Shown here piece by piece: positions 38,722-42,806 of a stretch of DNA of 42,806 bases (position 1 is its first letter; every line of letters begins with the position of its first letter). The stretch spans positions 1 to 42,806 of the forward strand of contig DASVDQ010000091.1 in the NCBI GenBank assembly GCA_036381035.1, written 5' to 3'. The notes below the pieces were generated by a model that was given only the letters and a program-made list of their open reading frames with translations, was not told the origin of the DNA and did no database searches. This DNA is from Trueperaceae bacterium (GTDB lineage: Bacteria; Deinococcota; Deinococci; Deinococcales; Trueperaceae). The position numbers and the translations under genes were made by a program.

Positions 38722-40944
38722 TTGAGCGTCTCGTCCCCGACCGCCGCGGGGCGCGTCGGCGCGCCCCGCTTCAGCGCGGCGCTGCTGCCCGCCGTCCTGA
38801 CGCTGGTCGGCCTCCTCGCCCTGCCGCTGGGCCGGCCCGACCGGCCCTTCCTCACCCTCGACCCGAGCCTCTACGCCACCGCGATCGGCGGGCCGCTGGT
38901 GTGGGCCGTGCTCGTCGCCACCGCCGCCGCGCTGGTCGTGAGCCTGCTGCCGCTGAGGACCGCGCCGCGCGGCGACGCCGTCCTCGTCACCGCCGGCGTC
39001 GCGCTGGCGAGCCTCCTGGCGTGGCTCCTGAGCACGGGCACGCCGTTCGGCTTGGGCTCGCTGGCGGGGCTCGTCGGCCTGACGCTGGCGTTGGGGGCGG
39101 GCCTCAGCGAGTCCGGGCGGGTGCGGAGCGACCCGTTCGTGGCCTCGAGCATCCTCTTCGTCGCGTCGTTCGTCCTGCTGTTCATCCTCTACCCGCTCTT
39201 CACCGTGCTCAGGGGCGCGGTGTGGATCGACGGACGCTTCGACCTCACGGTCCTGGCGGCCACGCTCAGGCACCCGCTCTTCTTCGTGCTCGACAACCCC
39301 GCGACCCCGGCGAACGAGGGGTCGCTGGCGCTGCGCTGGGGCGTGGGAGGGGCGGGGGTCGGCCTGGTCGTAGCGCTCCTGGCGCGGGTCAGGGCCGGCC
39401 GCGCCGTCCTCCTCACGGTCGGCCTCGCGGCGGCCGGCGTCGTCGTGGGCGTCCTCGTCTACGGCAGCGGCGCGCTCGTGACGAGCCTGGCCGTGGTCCT
39501 CATCGTCGCTCCGCTCTGCACGCTCCTGGGACTGGCCTTCGCGATCCTGGGCCAGCGCGCCAGCTCCGGCCTCGTGCGGCGCTCGCTGGGCGTGATCAGC
39601 GTCCTGCCCATCATCACGCCGCCCTTCATCCTCGCCTTCGCGATGGTCTTCCTGCTGGGCCGGCGCGGCCTGGTGACCTACAACCTGCTCGGCCTGTCGT
39701 CGAACTGGATCTACGGGATCCCCGGCGTCGCCATCGCGCAGGTGCTGGCGTTCACGCCCGTCGCCTACCTGCTCCTGCGGGGGGCGATCGGCTCGCTCAA
39801 CCCCGCGCTCGAGGAGGCGGCGCAGACGCTCGGCGCGCGTCCGGGCGTGACCCTGCGCACCGTGACGTGGCCGCTGCTGCGGCCCGCCCTGGCGGCCTCG
39901 TTCCTGCTCTCGATGATCGAGTCGCTGGCCGACTTCGGCAACCCCGTCGTGCTGGGCGGCAACAGGCGCTACCTGGCGAAGGAGGTCTACCTCTCGCTCA
40001 CGGGGCGCTTCAACCCCCGCGAGGCCGCCGTCTACGGCGTGGCGCTGCTGGCGCTGGTGCTGCTGGCGTTCTTCCTGCAGCGCTGGTGGCTGGGCGGCTC
40101 GTCGTTCATCACCGTCACCGGCAAGCCGTCGGCGGGCGCGCTGGCGCGCCTGCCGCGCGGCCTCGAGGCGCTGCTCACCGGCCTGCTCGTGCTGTGGGCG
40201 CTGTTCGTGGCGGCGCTCTACGCCTCGGTGGTCCTGGGCTCGTTCACCCAGCTCTGGGGCGTGAACTACACGCTCACGCTGCAGAACTACCAGGACTTCA
40301 TGATCGCGGGCTGGCCGACCTTCCTCTACACGCTGCGGGTGGCGGCCCTGAGCGCCCTGCCGGCGATGCTGCTGGGCCTGCTCGTCGCTTTCCTCATCGC
40401 GCGGCAGGAGTTCTTCGGTCGACGGCTCATCGAGTTCGGCTCTCTGCTCTCGTTCGCCACGCCCGGCACCGTGATGGGCGTGGCCTACATCTTCGCCTTC
40501 AACACCGGTCCGTGGCTGATGACCTCGACGGCCACGATCATCGTGCTGGCCCTCGTGTTCAGGAACATGCCGGTGGCGATACGCTCGGCGGTCGCGGGCC
40601 TCTCGCAGGTGGACCCTAGCCTCGAGGAGGCCTCGACGATGCTGCGGGCGCGGTCCTGGACGACGCTGAGGCGGGTGCTCTTCCCGCTGCTCGTGAACGT
40701 CGTCGTCACCGGCCTCGTCTACGCCTTCGTGCGGGCCGTGACGGCCATCAGCCAGGTGATCTTCCTCGTCAGCCCCGGCAACCAGCTCGCCACGGTGCTG
40801 CTGCTCGGCTGGGTCGAGCAGGGCCAGCTCGGCCGCGCGGCGGCCATGGGGACGGTGCTCATCGTCTCGATGCTGTTGCTCATACTCCTGGTGCTGGCGT
40901 TGGCGCGCCGGTTAGGCTCACGCATGGTGGAGGTGACGCCGTGA
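38722..40944 (+). CDS. Fused two-domain ABC permease (AfuB/FbpB/PhnU type)
   Basis: Inner-membrane permease of 740 residues that contains both transmembrane domains of the importer, so no second permease is needed. EAA loops, which contact the ATPase, appear twice: EEAAQTLGARPGVTLRTVTW in the first half and EEASTMLRARSWTTLRRVLF in the second. Other segments: ADFGNPVVLGGNRRYLAKEV and FRNMPVAIRSAVAGLSQVDP. The N-terminal 180 residues add extra hydrophobic helices, more than the usual FbpB. The TTG at 38722 is chosen (GGGGTCGGGG upstream). The stop at 40944 overlaps the GTG of a 37-codon frame that leads to the ATPase gene. Confidence 0.92.
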   Translation: MSVSSPTAAGRVGAPRFSAALLPAVLTLVGLLALPLGRPDRPFLTLDPSLYATAIGGPLVWAVLVATAAALVVSLLPLRTAPRGDAVLVTAGVALASLLAWLLSTGTPFGLGSLAGLVGLTLALGAGLSESGRVRSDPFVASSILFVASFVLLFILYPLFTVLRGAVWIDGRFDLTVLAATLRHPLFFVLDNPATPANEGSLALRWGVGGAGVGLVVALLARVRAGRAVLLTVGLAAAGVVVGVLVYGSGALVTSLAVVLIVAPLCTLLGLAFAILGQRASSGLVRRSLGVISVLPIITPPFILAFAMVFLLGRRGLVTYNLLGLSSNWIYGIPGVAIAQVLAFTPVAYLLLRGAIGSLNPALEEAAQTLGARPGVTLRTVTWPLLRPALAASFLLSMIESLADFGNPVVLGGNRRYLAKEVYLSLTGRFNPREAAVYGVALLALVLLAFFLQRWWLGGSSFITVTGKPSAGALARLPRGLEALLTGLLVLWALFVAALYASVVLGSFTQLWGVNYTLTLQNYQDFMIAGWPTFLYTLRVAALSALPAMLLGLLVAFLIARQEFFGRRLIEFGSLLSFATPGTVMGVAYIFAFNTGPWLMTSTATIIVLALVFRNMPVAIRSAVAGLSQVDPSLEEASTMLRARSWTTLRRVLFPLLVNVVVTGLVYAFVRAVTAISQVIFLVSPGNQLATVLLLGWVEQGQLGRAAAMGTVLIVSMLLLILLVLALARRLGSRMVEVTP

Positions 40945-41054
40945 GGTCCGCGCCCCGGGCGGCCCGCCCGCGCGGTCGCGGACCGATGCCCCCGATCGGC
41001 CGCTCCGTGCGCGCCCCATGCGGCCGCCCGCGCCGCGCGGAGGCGGCGCCGTGA
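40941..41054 (+). CDS. 37-codon minicistron between permease and ATPase genes
   Basis: GTG 40941 overlaps the permease stop as GTGA. The 37-codon frame (starts VRSAPRAARPRGRG, ends RRAEAAP) stops with a TGA overlapping GTG 41051 of the ATPase gene, again as GTGA. The 24 bases ending in each GTGA align at about 18 of 24, and GGAGGxGxCGCCGTGA is shared, so a junction duplication of 110 bp is plausible. The peptide is Arg/Pro-rich and looks non-functional. An alternative is that the ATPase starts at ATG 41018 within this region. Confidence 0.45.
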   Translation: MRSAPRAARPRGRGPMPPIGRSVRAPCGRPRRAEAAP

Positions 41055-42133
41055 CCGCGGTGACCGCGAGCCGCGCCGGCGAGGACGTCCGCGGCTCGGC
41101 GAGCGTGAGGCTGCGCGGCCTCGTCAAGCGCTTCGGGCGCGACGTCCTGGCGGTGGACGGCGTCGACCTCGACGTCGGCCGCGGGGAGCTCGTCACGCTC
41201 CTCGGGCCGTCGGGCTGCGGGAAGACGACGATCCTGCGCATGATCGCCGGCCTGGAGGAGCCGACGGACGGCCGTATCGTCCTCGACGACGACGACGTCA
41301 CGCGGCTGCCCGCCTACCTGCGCGACGTCACGATGGTCTTCCAGAGCTACGCGCTCTTCCCCCACATGAGCGTCTACGAGAACGTCGCCTACGGCCTCAA
41401 GGTGGCCCGGCGCCCGGCGGGGGAGACGCGCCGGCGGGTGCAGGAGGCGCTGGAGATGGTGGGCCTGTCGGGCCTGGGCGACAGGTCGACGAACGCGCTC
41501 TCCGGCGGACAGCAGCAGCGCGTGGCGCTGGCGCGGGCGCTGGTCATCGAGCCGCGGGTGCTGCTCTTCGACGAGCCGCTCTCGAACCTCGACGCCAAGC
41601 TCAGGCGCCGCGTGCGCGACGACATCAGGGAGCTGCAGCAGCGCCTCGGCATCACCAGCGTCTACGTGACGCACGACCAGGAGGAGGCCCTGGCGATAAG
41701 CGACCGCATCGTGGTCATGCGCGACGGCCACATCGAGCAGCAGGGCGCCCCGCACGAGCTCTACGCCAGGCCGGCCACCCGCTTCGTCGCCGACTTCATC
41801 GGCTCGGCGAACTTCCTGCCCGGCACCTTCGACGGCGCCGCCGTCGAGGTCATGGGCTACCGGGTGCCGCACGCGCAGGACGCCGCCAAGGGGCCGGTGA
41901 CGGTCATGGTCCGACCCGAGGCCATCGAGTTCGCGCCGGAGGGGGAGCCTGGCCTCGCGGCCACGCTGCGCCACGGCGCCTACCTGGGCCCTTTCACCGA
42001 GTTCCGCTTCGACCTGGGCGGCCAGGAGCTCTACGCGACGATCTGGGGCGGCGGGCTCACGACGGCGCGCCCCGGCGACGAGGTGAGGCTGAGGTTCAAG
42101 CCGGCCGGCCTGTGGCTGCTGCCGCCGGCGTGA
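41051..42133 (+). CDS. ABC transporter ATPase of the Fe3+/phosphonate/spermidine type
   Basis: ATPase of 360 residues from GTG 41051. It shows VRLRGLVKRFGRDVLAVDGV, Walker A GPSGCGKTT, VFQSYALFPHMSVYENVAYG, signature LSGGQQQRVALARAL, Walker B LLFDEPLSNLDAKLR, and H-loop YVTHDQEEALAI. A TOBE domain covers the last 90 residues (FLPGTFDGAAVEVMGYRVP, VRPEAIEF). It energises uptake through the fused permease. GTG 41051 overlaps the minicistron stop and has GGAGGCGGCGCC upstream; ATG 41018 in the same frame would add 11 residues and is possible. It overlaps the HAD gene as GTGA. Confidence 0.93.
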   Translation: MTAVTASRAGEDVRGSASVRLRGLVKRFGRDVLAVDGVDLDVGRGELVTLLGPSGCGKTTILRMIAGLEEPTDGRIVLDDDDVTRLPAYLRDVTMVFQSYALFPHMSVYENVAYGLKVARRPAGETRRRVQEALEMVGLSGLGDRSTNALSGGQQQRVALARALVIEPRVLLFDEPLSNLDAKLRRRVRDDIRELQQRLGITSVYVTHDQEEALAISDRIVVMRDGHIEQQGAPHELYARPATRFVADFIGSANFLPGTFDGAAVEVMGYRVPHAQDAAKGPVTVMVRPEAIEFAPEGEPGLAATLRHGAYLGPFTEFRFDLGGQELYATIWGGGLTTARPGDEVRLRFKPAGLWLLPPA

Positions 42134-42806
42134 CGCCGGAGGCGGCGGCTGGCGCGCTCGAGCCGGGGCGGCCGGTCAGGGTCCTCGCCTGCGACGTCGA
42201 CGGCTGCCTGGCCGCGGCCGGCCACGCCGACTACGACCTGCGGGCCTTCTCCCGCCTGGCCGAGCTCAACCGCCTCGCGGCGCGCGACGAGACCGTGCCG
42301 GCCCTGACGCTGGTGACGGGACGTCCGCACGCCTACGTCGACGCCCTGTCCCAGGCCCTGGCCATCGACCTGCCGATGTCTTTCGAGAACGGCGCCGGAC
42401 TCGCCACCAGGCGGCCCTACGGCTACCGGCTCGACCCGCGGGCCGAGGCGGGTCTGCCGGCGCTGCGGCGCTTGGCCGCCGCCGTGGAGGCCTCGGGCCA
42501 CCTCATCCTGCAGCCGGGCAAGCTGGCGAGCCTCAGCGTCTTCCCGCGCGCCGCCGGCGCGGACCTGGACGGCCTGACCGCCGAGGTGGCCGCGCTCGTC
42601 GAGCGTCTGGGCCTCGACCTCGTGGTGGACCCTTCGACCGACTGCGTGAACGTGCTGGTCCCCGGCGTCGACAAGGCCACCGGGTTCGCCTGGCTCTGCG
42701 AGGAGCTGGGCCTGGAGCCCGCGGAGGTGGCGGGCGTGGGCGACAGCGTGGGCGACGCGGCGTGGCTGGCGTCCTGCGGCGTGAGCTTCGCGCCGGCGAA
42801 CGCCGT
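42130..42806 (+). CDS. HAD-superfamily phosphatase, Cof-like (3' end outside window)
   Basis: Phosphatase of the HAD family IIB type, read for 225 codons before the right edge. GTG 42130 lies in the ATPase stop (GTGA). Motif I is CDVDGCL with nucleophile Asp22 and acid/base Asp24; motif II is LVTGRP; a cap domain spans about 85-165; motif III Lys is GVDKATGFAWL; motif IV is GVGDSVGDAAWL. This layout matches archaeal-type phosphoglycolate and sucrose-phosphate phosphatase relatives. Its place at the end of the transport operon suggests that it removes phosphate from the imported ligand or from a derived sugar phosphate. That link is inference. Confidence 0.87.
   Translation, partial: MTPEAAAGALEPGRPVRVLACDVDGCLAAAGHADYDLRAFSRLAELNRLAARDETVPALTLVTGRPHAYVDALSQALAIDLPMSFENGAGLATRRPYGYRLDPRAEAGLPALRRLAAAVEASGHLILQPGKLASLSVFPRAAGADLDGLTAEVAALVERLGLDLVVDPSTDCVNVLVPGVDKATGFAWLCEELGLEPAEVAGVGDSVGDAAWLASCGVSFAPANA

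Overview
The window is about 72% G+C by eye, almost completely coding, and dense with operons whose genes overlap by NTGA (ATGA, GTGA or TTGA). Several traits fit a member of the Deinococcota (Deinococcus-Thermus), perhaps near Trueperales. Periplasmic binding proteins have Sec signal peptides ending in ALAQ or AAAQ with no lipobox. The CsoR repressor has the Cys-His-His copper triad known from Thermus. Several promoters place a TANNNT -10 box 6-10 nt before the start codon, which implies leaderless or near-leaderless mRNAs. This placement is an inference; no rRNA or tRNA marker is present.

Layout: 1-4290 (minus) is a branched-chain amino-acid-type (LIV) ABC operon read binding protein-livH-livM-livG-livF, cut by the left edge. 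4509-7373 holds a Na/phosphate cotransporter with a PhoU-like tail and a double GNAT acetyltransferase. 7549-8490 holds a small FPASDP-motif protein and a copZ-csoR copper pair behind a palindromic operator. 8581-11677 (minus) holds an NmrA-like NAD(P)-binding protein and an Lrp regulator coupled to a gamma-glutamyltransferase-like protein. 11895-15267 is a Dpp-type peptide transporter (binding protein and two permeases, no ATPases here). 15278-16348 (minus) is an unknown lipoprotein. 16589-22059 is a second complete LIV operon. 22075-23292 (minus) is an Fsr-like MFS exporter. 23515-25982 is a 57-residue membrane protein coupled to a GH31 enzyme with the full sulfoquinovosidase signature. 26086-26616 (minus) is a PAT-like acetyltransferase. 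26877-31314 holds a repeat-rich lipoprotein, two CNNM/HlyC-type membrane proteins and an MFS transporter. 31357-37390 is a myo-inositol catabolic operon, iolDGEBC. 37546-42806 is an Fe3+/2-aminoethylphosphonate/hexose-phosphate-type ABC transporter followed by a HAD phosphatase cut by the right edge.

The most unusual signal is at gene junctions. At livH-livM, iolG-iolE, and the permease-ATPase junction of the last operon, short open frames sit between the genes, linked to both neighbours by NTGA overlaps. In the first two cases the minicistrons clearly arose by tandem duplication of the stop/RBS/start junction (4 units of 23 bp; 2 units of 62 bp); in the third the similarity is weaker. All three lengths are 2 modulo 3, the only class in which each duplicated start runs into the next duplicated stop and keeps the reinitiation chain intact. 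At iolB-iolC a 48-bp duplication (0 modulo 3) became an N-terminal extension of IolC instead. A 13-codon leader upstream of the first CNNM gene has the same ATGA link. These may be a form of expression tuning by relay of translational coupling.

No gap longer than about 300 bp lacks a gene, and I found no tRNA, rRNA, CRISPR array, insertion sequence or replication origin.
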